A DNA stretch of 64,000 nucleotides from Adiantum capillus-veneris (lineage: Eukaryota > Streptophyta > Polypodiopsida > Polypodiales > Pteridaceae): the NCBI GenBank assembly GCA_014529385.2, contig CM043965.1:17435912-17499911 (forward strand), written 5' to 3'. Within the stretch, counting starts at the first letter, position 1, and each line of letters begins with the position of its first letter. A program made the translations under genes and the position numbers. Shown one piece after another: positions 53,560 to 63,403 of this stretch. A model generated the notes under the pieces. It had not been told where the DNA came from. It saw only the letters and a list, made by a program, of their open reading frames with translations, and searched no databases.

Positions 53560-54560
53560 TTGTCTGTATCTGCACTTGCTAGACTTGGACTTGTAGTCAA
53601 ATTTGTGGATGACAGATGTACAGTTCATAATCTCAGTTTTGGTGATGAAATTGTTGCATCTGGCCTTTTGTGCTGTGGACTGTATAAGCTCACTTTGTAT
53701 GACAAGTGTGGACAATATTTTGCAAATGCAATTGCAGATTCCAGGGCTATTTTAGTGCAAATCTTTGGCATGCATGTTTTGGTCATCTGAATTTTGCGAG
53801 TTTACTGCGTTTGCAAAAATCTGAGATAGTTGCTTCTTTGCCGCCTCTTGAAGCACCTGTCAAACATGTTTGTGAAGGCTGTATTTTGGGTAAAATGTAG
53901 CATCCTAAGTTTCCAAAGGATGGTTCAGTTAGGGCCACATGTAGGTTGCAGCTTGTGCATCTTGATGTTTGTGGGCCCATGCAAACTCCGTCCTTGGACA
54001 ATTACCTGTACTTTGTGAATTTCATTGATGATTACTCTAGGCATGCATGGGTATCTCCGCTTAAAGCGAATTCTGAAGTTTTTATGTGCTTCAGACAATT
54101 TATGGCTATGGCTAAAAATGTATCAAAATGTATTATGGGCACCCTCCATTCCGATCAAGGGAAGAGTATATGTCTCATGAATTTAATGCATTTCTAGCTA
54201 TTCGTGGGATAAAACACCAATGTACAGTGCCGTATACACCTTAGTAAAATGATGTTACTGAGAGGAAAAATAGGTCTCTTACGTAAATGGCAAGATGTAT
54301 GGTCAAGAGTCAAGCTTTACCACATTCGTTTTGGCTCAAGGCTGTCATGTGTGCCACTTATGTACTCAACAGGTGTCCTACAAAAGTGTTGCAGTCTATG
54401 ACTCCATATGAAGCATGGCATGATAGAAAGCCATCTATTGAGCACATGCATGTTTTTGGCTATTTGGCTTATGGCTTAGTGCCACAAGTGCAGCACAGAA
54501 AATTGGATGATAAGGCTGTCAAATGTAATTTTTGTTGGTTATAGTGTTGAAAGCAAAGGT
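53560..54560 (+). pseudogene. C2 integrase
   Basis: Zinc region remnants HACFGHLNFASLLRL and CEGCILGKM (about 53780-53900). Core: LQLVHLDVCGPMQTPSL (first Asp), TLHSDQGKS (second Asp, intact here unlike C1), and ND-VTERKNRSL (Glu) after a stop at 54241-54243. Then SFWLKAVMCATYVLNRCP, YEAWHDRKPSIEHMHVFGY. Frames change at about 53755, 53900 and 54170. Dead. Confidence 0.88.
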
Positions 54561-55022
54561 TACAGGTTGTATCATCTGCAAACAAAGCATATTTTGGTTT
54601 CATGGGATGTAGTGTTTGTGGAAAATTCTGTTCAGCCCTTGCTGTCATGTACTAGAGACAGTAATGTAAGCTCACAGGACATTTATGACACTTTGTTGCC
54701 TCTTTTTAGTGGTGGAAGTTTGAATGTAAATTCCAACGAGGCAAATGGACAACCTACAGGGGTTTTTGAAAATGTTATAGATCAGTCTATTACTGATGCA
54801 GATGTACATGATGTACTTGATGAGGAAAGGGGTGAAAATGACCAAACTAGAGGTATGCCAAAATGGCTGGTGCACACTTTGCATGACAGTAAACTGGATG
54901 CACCTTTGTCTAGTCATACTCGTTCAGGCACTCGCCATGCATCTTATGCATCAGATTGTTATGCTTTGACTATGTCTAGCTTACATGACGTTGAGGAGCC
55001 TCTGTCTTTTGATGAAGCATAG
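54507..55022 (+). pseudogene. C2 integrase tail and linker to RT
   Basis: 171 open codons: FVGYSVESKGYRLYH, VSWDVVFVENSVQPLLS, then an acidic/Ser-rich linker (DVHDVLDEERGENDQTRG) and SLHDVEEPLSFDEA, which leads to RT after a TAG at 55020. Confidence 0.85.
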
Positions 55023-55716
55023 AATTCAAAAAATTGGATGGCTGCCATGCAATCAGAATCTGATGCACCTATAGAAAATGACACATGGACTTTATGTGAT
55101 TTTCCTCCTGGCAAAAAGGCCATTGGTACAAAGTGGGTTTACAAGTTGAAACGCAGACCGGATGGTGAGATCGATCGCCATAAGGCTCGACTTGTTGCAA
55201 AGGGTTATGCCCATTAAAAAGGCGTAGATTATGAAGAGACCTTTGCTCCCACATGTCGTATGACTACTGTGCGTTTTTATGTGCGTTGGCAGATCATTTT
55301 GGTTGGGATGTACATCAATCAGACATTGTTACTGCTTTCTTGAACGGTGACATATTTGAGGAAGTTTATGTAACGTCGTGCTTGGTATGAGAAATCTGAC
55401 ACTCATTTGGTCAAACAAGGCTTTCGTAACAGTCCAGCAGTAAGCACATTGTACGTAAAGCGTGAGGGTGATGTACTTCTCATTGTGGTTCTTCATGTAG
55501 ATGATTTGCTGATCACTGGACCAAATGAGAGACATATTGCTGAATTTAAGACTAATTTTAATGCTACTTTCAAGATGAAAGATTTGGGGTTGTTGCATCA
55601 TTATTTGGGCATACAGTTTAAGCAGTGTGATGGTGGTATTGCCTTGTGTCAGGAAACTTACATAGAGACATTGCTATGTAAGTTTAGACTTGAGGATTGC
55701 AAACCTATTGCCACCA
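55023..55716 (+). pseudogene. C2 reverse transcriptase, truncated
   Basis: WMAAMQSESDAPIENDTWTL, PPGKKAIGTKWVYKLKRRPD and KARLVAKGYAH-stop-KGVDYEETFAPT are read, then a frameshifted part. A deletion of about 110 bp relative to C1 lies near 55373. From 55407 it is open: TLYVKREGDVLLIVVLHVDD (catalytic box HVDD at 55494-55505), FKMKDLGLLHHYLGIQF and ALCQETYIETLLCKFRLEDC. It ends at the copia/gypsy junction. Confidence 0.9.
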
Positions 55717-56198
55717 CAGCTGCATTCTTATGTGAGTATGTATTCAGGAGATATGGACTGCCAATAGAGATTGTCAGTGATTCAGGAACTCATTTCCTCA
55801 ATGAGGTAATAGAGTATTTGCTTAATGAGTTTATGGTCATCCATAACAAATCAGCTCCCTATCACCCACAAGCAAACGGACAAGCTGAGCATATGAATAA
55901 AATTCTTAGCTCGGTGCTGACTAAAGTGGTTAGTTCAAGAAGGACATATTGGGAAATGAATCTCCATGCTAGTCTATGGGCTTATCGAGTTTCATTCAAA
56001 ACAACTCTAAATGCTACACCCTTTAACCTTGTTTATGATCTTGATGCCATACTGCCAATAGAATTTCTATTGCCAACATTAAGGGTAGCACAAAATCCTG
56101 AGTGGACTAGACATGAATTATCAGAAAGACTTGAAGGTTTGGAAAAGCTAGACGAGCAAAGGCTAACAACTGTAGCTCATATCTATGCACAAAAGTAG
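55407..56198 (+). pseudogene. In-frame chimera: copia RT fused to gypsy integrase (263 codons)
   Basis: About 103 codons of C2 RT (to KPIATT) are followed, with no stop, by gypsy integrase core: YVFRRYGLPIEIVSDSGTHF (second catalytic Asp at 55779-55781), APYHPQANGQAEHMN (Glu at 55887-55889) and LWAYRVSFKTTLNATPFNLV. The junction is near 55716. The gypsy part lacks its zinc domain and first catalytic Asp. A fused enzyme of this kind is not expected to work. The frame runs on past a TAG (56196-56198). Confidence 0.9.
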
Positions 56199-56681
56199 AA
56201 ACAAAAACAGTTCTTTGATTCCCAGTTAATCACAAAAATCTTCAAGAAAGGGGATTTAGTTCTAGTCTATTCCCTTAAGCAACACATTCCCCAGTTTAAG
56301 AAAAAGGAAAACGGACCATTTATCATTGAAGATGTATCTCCAAGTGGAACAGTAAAATTGTCCAACCTAGATGGTGAACCAATGGCTAATTGGATTAGTG
56401 GATGTCCTTTAAAGAAATACAATTTTCCACTAACCAATGAATTGCTAGAGAGAATGCATGCATCCAAACAAAGGAAGATCAAGCGACATCAGGTTTTTGA
56501 TGAAGCCCAAGAGGAAGCTAGGCTTCGGGTATTCAAGCGAAAAGCTGCTCTCAAGAATCAACAAATACCGATTCCCATCAACACTTTGGAGATAGATGAT
56601 CGACAATGGGAATTACCTAAAGATGCAGTTTCAACAGATGACAACTGGTTAGATGGAATGAATCTGCACATCAAAGTTTAA
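56199..56681 (+). pseudogene. G3 integrase C-terminal domain
   Basis: It continues the frame of the integrase: IFKKGDLVLVYSLKQHIPQF, GPFIIEDVSPSGTVKLSNLD, GEPMANWISGCPLKKYNFPL, then a charged helix (LLERMHASKQRKIKRH, QEEARLRVFKRKAALKNQ). It ends HIKV-stop at 56679-56681. The SH3-like fold is typical of gypsy integrase ends. The downstream helix is longer than usual and links to the protease-like domain. The TAG at 56196 may be a CAG changed by C-to-T mutation. Confidence 0.85.
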
Positions 56682-57530
56682 CTCAACAATCATAGCACCA
56701 ATGATTTGGTAGACACAAGAGCTAGAGTGAATGCAGTCAGTTATTCCACATACAAGAAGGCAACAAGTCAAGCATTGACAACAGGCATAGCGACAATCAA
56801 AGGATGCAACAAGAATCCAACTCCAACATTGGGAGTAGTCAACTTGAACGTGGTAGTACATGGATGTTCATGTCCTCATCAGTTTGTATGCTTGCCAGAT
56901 GAACACGTGAATGAGGCGATGATTCTTGGAATTGCCTGGATGCATACATACAAAGCAGTACCAGATTGGGATACGAATCAACTAAAGCTATCACCTAAAG
57001 GTGGGCAGCTCATTGTTCCAATTGCACCAAGCAAGGAGGAATGGAAAAGAAGCAATCAGCAGACCAATCCACGAAGCCAATCGTCTCCATCCCCTCGACA
57101 ATCAAATGCTACATGTAGCATGCAAGGAGTCAGGCAGATTCGGGTACCAAAAGCACACCTTAAGGAGAAACCAATTCAGATTTGGGTGCCTAAAACTTCA
57201 ATGAAGAAACAAAAGAAGGTTCCATGGATTCAAACACAGAATCGAGTATCTCCGAGCAAGGAACCTAACATGAAAAGGCTTTGGAAGAAAAAGGAGCACT
57301 TATCTTCTCCACAAACCGCAAAACCAATCAAGCAGTGGCGAGTTAAGTCTCAACAGACTCCACCACACCATGCAGCACCAAGCCAACCAAATTACCAATG
57401 GAGAGAAAAATCTCGACAACAATCGAAAGTGCTATCAACAGCTCAAGCAATCAGCGTGCTAAAACACCCTGATGGTACAATCAAACAGAGAGCACAAAAG
57501 CTACAAGATTTGCTCTTTGGAAGACATTAG
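56682..57530 (+). pseudogene. G3 protease-like domain and basic tail, placed 3' of integrase
   Basis: In the same frame as the integrase, after one TAA, it reads NDLVDTRARVNAVSYSTY, a retropepsin active-site pattern (D-T-R-A for D-T-G-A; Asp codon 56712-56714). About 70 residues on comes AMILGIAWMHTYKAVPDWDT, the distal ILG...W motif of gypsy proteases. A tail of about 175 residues is rich in Lys, Gln, Pro and Trp, with repeated phrases such as QIRVPKAHLKEK, QIWVPKTSMKKQ, QWRVKSQQ and QWREKSRQ. A protease-like unit after integrase is not the standard gypsy order. It may be an extra domain, a captured gag-protease fragment, or a rearrangement. The Gly-to-Arg change argues against activity. Confidence 0.72.
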
Positions 57531-57670
57531 CAGCAAACCTCGACATCGAAAACCATGCCAATCACGGCTATGCATAGAAACAATTGTTCAACCCATGCAC
57601 GCAGTCGTCCCGGAGTATGCCACCTAGGAGGGATGGAAGGGCACTAAGTACTAAGTAATTAAGGGCAATG

Positions 57671-57687
57671 TTTGAAGAGGGAGGAAA
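57671..57687 (+). other. Probable polypurine tract of G3
   Basis: GAAGAGGGAGGAAAAAG, 140 bp after the ORF end. A TG (57694) follows shortly and could mark the LTR start. Confidence 0.6.
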
Positions 57688-59854
57688 AAGTTCCATGTTA
57701 ACGTGTGATTTTTTGCAAAATTACCTAATAATGTCCTTACTTCATCATCAAGGGAAAATTCATTGATAATATCTTCCCGATGAGTGTAAATAGTGTATAT
57801 ACTATCAGAAAATCATAAAAAATAGTCCTTTTTGGGTATTTTTCATCATCTTTGTTGATAGGGAGGCTTAAAAATCGAGAAATCCAACAAAAAAAATAAA
57901 GCTGTGTTTTTCAAGGGATTTTCTTAATTATTGGATTTTTACTTTACTTTTTTAGGGCATTTTGCTATTTTCTTTGATTTTTTCAAATAAACAGGTCAAA
58001 ATTAATAATAAATAGCAGAAAAGCTCGGATGGAAAAATGGAAGACACGATGGTGATCAGAAGGACAAGGCGTATAAGCACAAAAATTTTCAATAAAATCA
58101 GAAGACGGAAGCGAGAAGCCTAAATTAGACAGCCAAACCTACTTTTGCAAAATTCTTGCAGAATGAGCTACAGGAATCCGATCAGAGAAATTTTTAAGTC
58201 TAATATAGATTTCATGGCCTAGTAGGACTAACGGGGAGATTTGGGGAAATTTGGTTTGGGAAGTCCATGTATAGATATCCATGGTAGGCTAAAACCACAT
58301 CATTTCCACTTGCAGCCTTTGCAGAGAGAGATTTTGGCCTCTTTCGCGCGACATTTTCGGAGCCCACAGTTGACCATTTTCAGCGTCGTCTCACACGAGA
58401 CATGAGGGGTAAGTTCTTTACTCGATAATGATCCATTTTGTACGGCCGGTAGCTAGTCTAAAGCTTTAGAAAAAACCCTAGAAATCGAGCAGTGCACAAA
58501 GACCTACGACCTAAAACTGACCATAGCGGCCTGCCAGCTTGACCAAATCGGATGGGATTTGAACCATAGCACGCCCTAACATAATGGAACCTTTCTATAC
58601 CATCAGATGACCATTCGAATGGGGTCAAGGGGATCCCCAATAGAAAAGTTAGGTTTTTGGCAAATGCCAGAATTCCGACACGACTCCACAGATGGCTTGC
58701 TAATGAGGTTCATATACAATGTATATGATTGGTTTGGCGAAATCCATCAAGCAAAGCCCTCAAAAAGCAGAAAACGGCTCGAAAGTTACAAAGCGTCAAA
58801 TTCGACATACGAGGCTAAACTGACTCCAAATGAGCCAGAATTGGACATGTAGCTTCACGACTATGTTACGGACAAGTCCAAAGCCTCAAAGTTGACCGAC
58901 CAACCCAACAGACAGAGTAATCACAAAAAATGGTGATTTCAGAGTCGACGGAGCACAAAGTGATGTCGGCATGACCAAACTTGACCAAATTCAATTTAGA
59001 ACTTGTATTAGGTGTATGAAACATGTCTACATCAAAATTTGTGGATTTTGCAAAGTTTTTGTCACTGAAGTTAATAATCACGATTATTTACTTTTGCATC
59101 AGTTTTGCTTGGAAATTGTCAAATCATCTCACCTATCATGTGTATATACCTATTACATGCCAAAAATCAAGTATGAGCCAAAATGACCACCCATTACTTA
59201 TAAAATTGCCAAAAAACGCAAAGAAGTCTTCGCAAGTCAAAATTTGGGTTATGAACAACTTTTCTTGATCCAAATCACCTCATATCTCATACCCATGGTC
59301 TATACCATGCCTAGAACCAATTTGTACCAAAAAATGTCAATTTTGGAAGAAAAGTTAATAATCGCGATTATTTAGTTTTTGGTCAAAATTGGGGAATTTT
59401 GATATTTGGCCATCATACATCCAAAGTACATGTTGTGATAAGCCCACTAGCCAACTTTGAATCAAATTGGAGTTCAAAATCTCAAATTTCCTTTATATCT
59501 ACTGTTTCAGAGACGTAAAGCCAAAATCTGGTACCATTTTCAACCTGTGCTTCCAAATGAGCCCATAATCACTCAGAGCATGTATTGGGTATATACTTCA
59601 AGCCTATAAAGCCAAGTTTGCAAAAAGTTGGACATTTTTCTCAGCTGTAAATAATCACGATTATTTACTTTGGTTGCAAATTTTTGTTTTGACCATACAG
59701 TTTTGTTCCTTGCATGAGTTTATGCATCTTTGCTTGTTCAAAAATTGATTTGAAGCAATCTGGACCAGATTATCAGCATTTCAGTCTAAAAGGACATTCC
59801 AGAGAAAAATCCGACAAATTGTTAACTTTATACTCTATTCACTGAACAGAAGCA
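57688..59854. other. LTR/leader-like DNA with spaced palindromes
   Basis: No coding frame of note. It has a splice-donor-like ACATGAGGGGTAAGTTC (about 58400) and three ATAATCxCGATTAT palindromes (59071, 59355, 59648). It may comprise the G3 3' LTR and the leader of element D, but no pair of LTRs can be shown. Confidence 0.5.
59071..59667. repeat. Three AATAATCRCGATTATT palindromes spaced 284 and 293 bp
   Basis: TTAATAATCACGATTATTTA at 59071, TTAATAATCGCGATTATTTA at 59355 and TAAATAATCACGATTATTTA at 59648. Flanks show weak repetition (for example a TATT-GGTGTAT / TATTGGGTATAT block before two of them). A fourth copy, TTAATAATCGCGATTTT, is at about 63981 at the window edge. Confidence 0.85.
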
Positions 59855-60396
59855 ATGCAAGTAGTGGACAGGGCCAAGAAGAAGCTAAACCAAAAAGAGA
59901 AACTACAAGAGCTACCTGTGTATCAACTGTACCCTGAGTTAGTCAAAGCGGCAAAGGCATCCTACCTTTTTAAAGAACAGCTGGAAGAGCACCACACTAT
60001 GGTCTTCACTGGTAGGTTCAAGAGTGAAGAAGGGCATCAGGTGGAGTTGCAATGCCTAAAGAGGTCTATGATGTAGCTACCAAGCCAGAAACCAAAGAGG
60101 CTAACCGCAGGTTGGGGCTCAGGCATTTCTACGAACAAGAGCCTTGTAGAGTGGACTTTCAGAAAGCTTACGAGCTTCTATCCGCCATCAAAGAGGACGG
60201 AACCGCACAAATATCCGACACCCAAGGGAACAAGGTCGAGGTAGTAATCACCAAAGAGATAGTGGTAGAGGCACTCAAATTGCCCACTGAAGGAATGACC
60301 ATGCGGACAAGAGACAAGAAACCGCAGGCACATTTACCAAGGAGACAATCGCGGCTACATTCGTTGATCTTATCCACAAACAGATGGAAGAGCTAG
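59855..60396 (+). pseudogene. Element D, N-terminal part of a long decayed ORF
   Basis: Two overlapping frames (59855-60076, 60052-60396) join across an indel near 60050. They read LQELPVYQLYPELVKAAKAS, LEEHHTMVFTGRFKSEEGHQ, then LRHFYEQEPCRVDFQKAYEL and EVVITKEIVVEALKLPTEGM. The last phrase resembles a pattern I associate with plant-transposon-associated proteins of unknown function; this is from memory and weak. No nucleic-acid-binding or catalytic motif is seen. Confidence 0.45.
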
Positions 60397-60499
60397 CCCG
60401 TTTACCATCAACACTTTCATTTTCTAGAAAAAAGGCCACCAAGGTACACTACACCAAATCACACCGTGGCCACCACCTTCACTTAGGTTCTTAAGTCAA

Positions 60500-61686
60500 C
60501 AACAAGGCAGCCTGTGGAGCACGCGCAGTATGTCTTGACAACCTTGAAGGGCACCAAGAAGGAGGGCAAAATCACATACTTGGGTGCGCCAAAAGTGTTG
60601 ACTAGAATAGCCTATCATGCCATCGGCATGGCCGACAACCTACCACCTGCCCCTGATCAGAATACATGGATTTTGGCAGCACAACCCTCTCCACGAGCTA
60701 CAAGTTCAGGTAAAAGGTCACATAAATAAGATGATGAGTCAGCTGACAGCTCACCAGAGCGGCACAGCACTGAGAGCTTTGACAATGAAGAAAAGAGAGC
60801 TCGGAGGGAAGAGATGAAGAGGAAAGCTGTGGCTGCCCACTAAGAGGAGCCTGCTCAAAAACAAGCGCGTTTTGAAATAGAAAAACAGGCTTACTAGCGT
60901 AGTAGACAAGCACAAGGAAAGGACCCAAAAAAGTGGGTACCCAGAGGACTGAAAGGACCTCGGACAAAGCATCATACAAGAAAAGAGGCAGATGATCCAA
61001 CAGATTATTTAGAAAGAATGTACCAAGAGGCCGAAGCCCTAAAGCTGAAAGAGGCAGAAGAAGTGGCAAAGAAAGCTGAGAAAATGGCTACACAAGAGCA
61101 AAGCCATGGATCTCCCTGACCCACCTCATCGCCTCCGGAACAACAGAACCATCCCATGCCTAGCCCACCACCATCACCACCAGGCAAAGGTACCAATGAA
61201 GAAGGAGAGACTGAAAAAGAGAAAGATTCCAAGTCCACCCAACGAACAGAATCTACACAAAAAGCTGACCACACCGACGAAATAAGGAAAAATAAGCCAA
61301 GGCAGAACCGGAGCAGGCAGTAGAAGAGACTCAAAAGCCAATGGAAGAAACTGATAAGGAAGCACATACAGAAAAAGAGCCTACCACTACACATAAGATG
61401 GAGCCGAGCCAGAGAAGGCAGAAAGGCCGGCACCTGAAGAGACAGTAAGGGTTGAGACCACACCATCTACTTCTACTCAACCAGAAACTACCGAGGCATC
61501 AAAGCCTCAGGATGGCCAAGAAGAAGACCGACCATCTACCTTCACACAAGAACCAACAGCAATTACGACCCAGCAAGAAGCAACACATGAAGCTGCAGGC
61601 ACATCCAGCTGGCAAGACAGGAGGAGTGGCAGTCAAATGTCAAAGTTATAATACAGGTCAATGAATATGCACGCCACATGTAGGAA
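60500..61686 (+). pseudogene. Element D, Pro/Glu/Lys-rich middle
   Basis: Decayed frames read VEHAQYVLTTLKGTKKEGKI, VLTRIAYHAIGMADNLPPAP, then a charged stretch (DDPTDYLERMYQEAEALKLK, EEVAKKAEKMATQEQSHG) and a Pro-rich stretch (PPEQQNHPMPSPPPSPPGKG), at 60514-61300. Several stops are present. The minus-strand open frame over 61005-61466 is a shadow of this low-complexity sequence. Confidence 0.45.
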
Positions 61687-62348
61687 ATGATGGAGAGACT
61701 CCGTTCAACAGCTTTGAACCGCAGCACAAAGGCCAAGGAATTAGAAATGGTGATCGACGCTCTTCAAGGAGAGCTCAAAGACAGGATGATTATCATCACT
61801 GATCTCCAAAGGCAAGTGCAACAGCTGAAGGCAGAAGCGAAACAACATCAGATAGCCAAGGATAAACAACAAAAAGAAATGGAGGAGTTAGGTGACTCCC
61901 TCACCAAATTATCTGATGCCTGCAAGGTAAAAGACGAGCAACCGACAAAAGTCACGGATACCACCTCTCTGTCAGCTCAAAAATTCAAGTGCAGTTAGAT
62001 GTTGCCAATGCTTCCCTGCAATATTTTAATCAGAGAATCAATGATCAGGCCATTTTCTTATGGCAAATCAGAGAAAACCTTGCCGTCGCCTCGATCAAGG
62101 GAACTGATGAAGTGTACAAGGCACTTGAAAAGAAAAACAAGGACTTAGAAATGGAATTAAAGCTTGAACAATCACAACACAGAGACCTGGCACTGATGCG
62201 GGTTAAAAGAGAGGAGGAGCTCCTAAAGGAGATAGCACTACTCAAGCGCATAAATCAACTCCTCAGAGATGGAAAGCCAGACACACAGGAAGAGGCAGGC
62301 ACTTCAGAGCTGCCACAAATAGACATTCCCTCGATTTCATTTGCTTAG
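61687..62348 (+). pseudogene. Element D, coiled-coil region
   Basis: Two frames (61687-61998, 61989-62348) encode long heptad-like helices: ELEMVIDALQGELKDRMIII, TDLQRQVQQLKAEAKQHQIA, and KALEKKNKDLEMELKLEQSQ, VKREEELLKEIALLKRINQL. A one-base slip near 61990 separates them. Such coiled coils suggest a self-assembling structural protein. No family is recognised. Confidence 0.55.
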
Positions 62349-62472
62349 TTTGAAAAGCAGTCCACAGCAGAGCCGAGTGGTGATGAAGATTTTTAGATTC
62401 ACATCACAAATGCAGATGGTCTAGCTATCAAAATCTGAAGAAGATGCACTGAAGGAGAAGATCACCTTAGAG

Positions 62473-63363
62473 GTGGATGAGCAGTGGAAGGCCGCTACGG
62501 ATTGGGAGTTGAGAGTTTTACACTCTGTCAACGTCACTCAACTCACTCCCAATCAAATCAATGCTCAATGGCACCAACTATCCCTGCAGTACCCTCTCAT
62601 CAAAGTAGAACTTTTACAGGTAAAAGAAAGGCTGTACAAGGATATGCAAGAAGATGGTGCAGATTAAGCTGGCTGAACAAGAATCTGAGATACCTGATTC
62701 TGTTCACAAGAGAACCTGTAGCCTTACAAAGAGATCCAACATTTGTGTCCTGTACCCAGAGTAAGGACATGGCAAGCGCATGAAGCACTGCAGAAGAAGA
62801 GGCCAACTTGGCTCAACTTCCCCAAGTTGCCAGCTCCAGAGAGAGGCCAAGCGACAGAGGAATACATGGTGAAAACCCTAACGGGCGCCATGTCATTCTT
62901 CAAGAGTCTGCCAGATCTCTCCTGTGCAATGTTATATAAGATTTACAGGATGCTACTCACATGCATACAAGTTTTCAATGAGCCTGAGCAGACATGAGCC
63001 CCATGGCTCTCATTCTTGGAAGGAAACAAAGGCTTATGTTATGATCTGAGTGGGCAACCTTCAAAAGAAATCCTTTATGGATTCTATGCCAGATGCATGT
63101 TCATGCCCTCGCATAATATGCTAGCCTTTGAAGAAGCATTCTACATTGGATTCTTCACCTGGCGAATGAAGATATTTGCACCGGTGGATAAGAAACCTCA
63201 CATCCAGGTTTGTAGGCTACTCAGCAGTGGAGCTGAAGAATCAAGTCACCATGCAATTTCTGCAAGTGCCTCACAAAGAACGAAGAATCATATACCAAAA
63301 GGCATTGGAAGCACTTAAAGACCGCCTCGCCCGCCGTCAACCCGAAGACTACTTCAGCCCATA
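62473..63363 (+). pseudogene. Element D, C-terminal part
   Basis: Segments read LHSVNVTQLTPNQINAQWHQ, VKTLTGAMSFFKSLPDLSCA, LEGNKGLCYDLSGQPSKEIL, HNMLAFEEAFYIGFFTWRMK and finally VGYSAVELKNQVTMQFLQVP, ending DYFSP-stop at 63361-63363. Frame changes occur near 62668 and 63205. The stop lies about 25 bp before the polypurine tract, as expected for the 3' end of a retroelement ORF. No function is recognised. Confidence 0.5.
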
Positions 63364-63388
63364 AAGCTGTGTCAAGGGACAACACAGG

Positions 63389-63403
63389 TGAGGAGGGGGG
63401 AGA
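63389..63403 (+). other. Polypurine tract of element D
   Basis: TGAGGAGGGGGGAGA, followed at 63405 by the inverted repeat CGTTAGC-AGCAA-GCTAACG. This marks the likely start of a 3' LTR. Confidence 0.7.

Larger units (their letters stand above)
51673..55716 (+). mobile_element. Copia element C2, same family as C1, 3' end missing
   Basis: 5' LTR, primer-binding site, gag, protease, integrase and RT match C1 throughout. The element stops inside RT at about 55716, where gypsy integrase sequence begins in frame. RNase H, polypurine tract and 3' LTR are absent. Confidence 0.93.
55716..57690 (+). mobile_element. Gypsy element G3, 3' half (plus strand)
   Basis: Integrase core, C-terminal domain, protease-like domain, basic tail, then a purine tract at 57671-57687. 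The integrase and C-terminal part match the minus-strand fragment at 37300-38230. From 55407 to 57530 a single frame is kept with only two stops (56196 and 56679), so this part is relatively young. Confidence 0.85.

Noticed and set aside
61005-61466. 153-codon minus-strand frame, hydrophobic
   Set aside because: It is the complement of the Lys/Glu/Pro-rich plus-strand ORF of element D. Composition, not a membrane protein gene, explains it.
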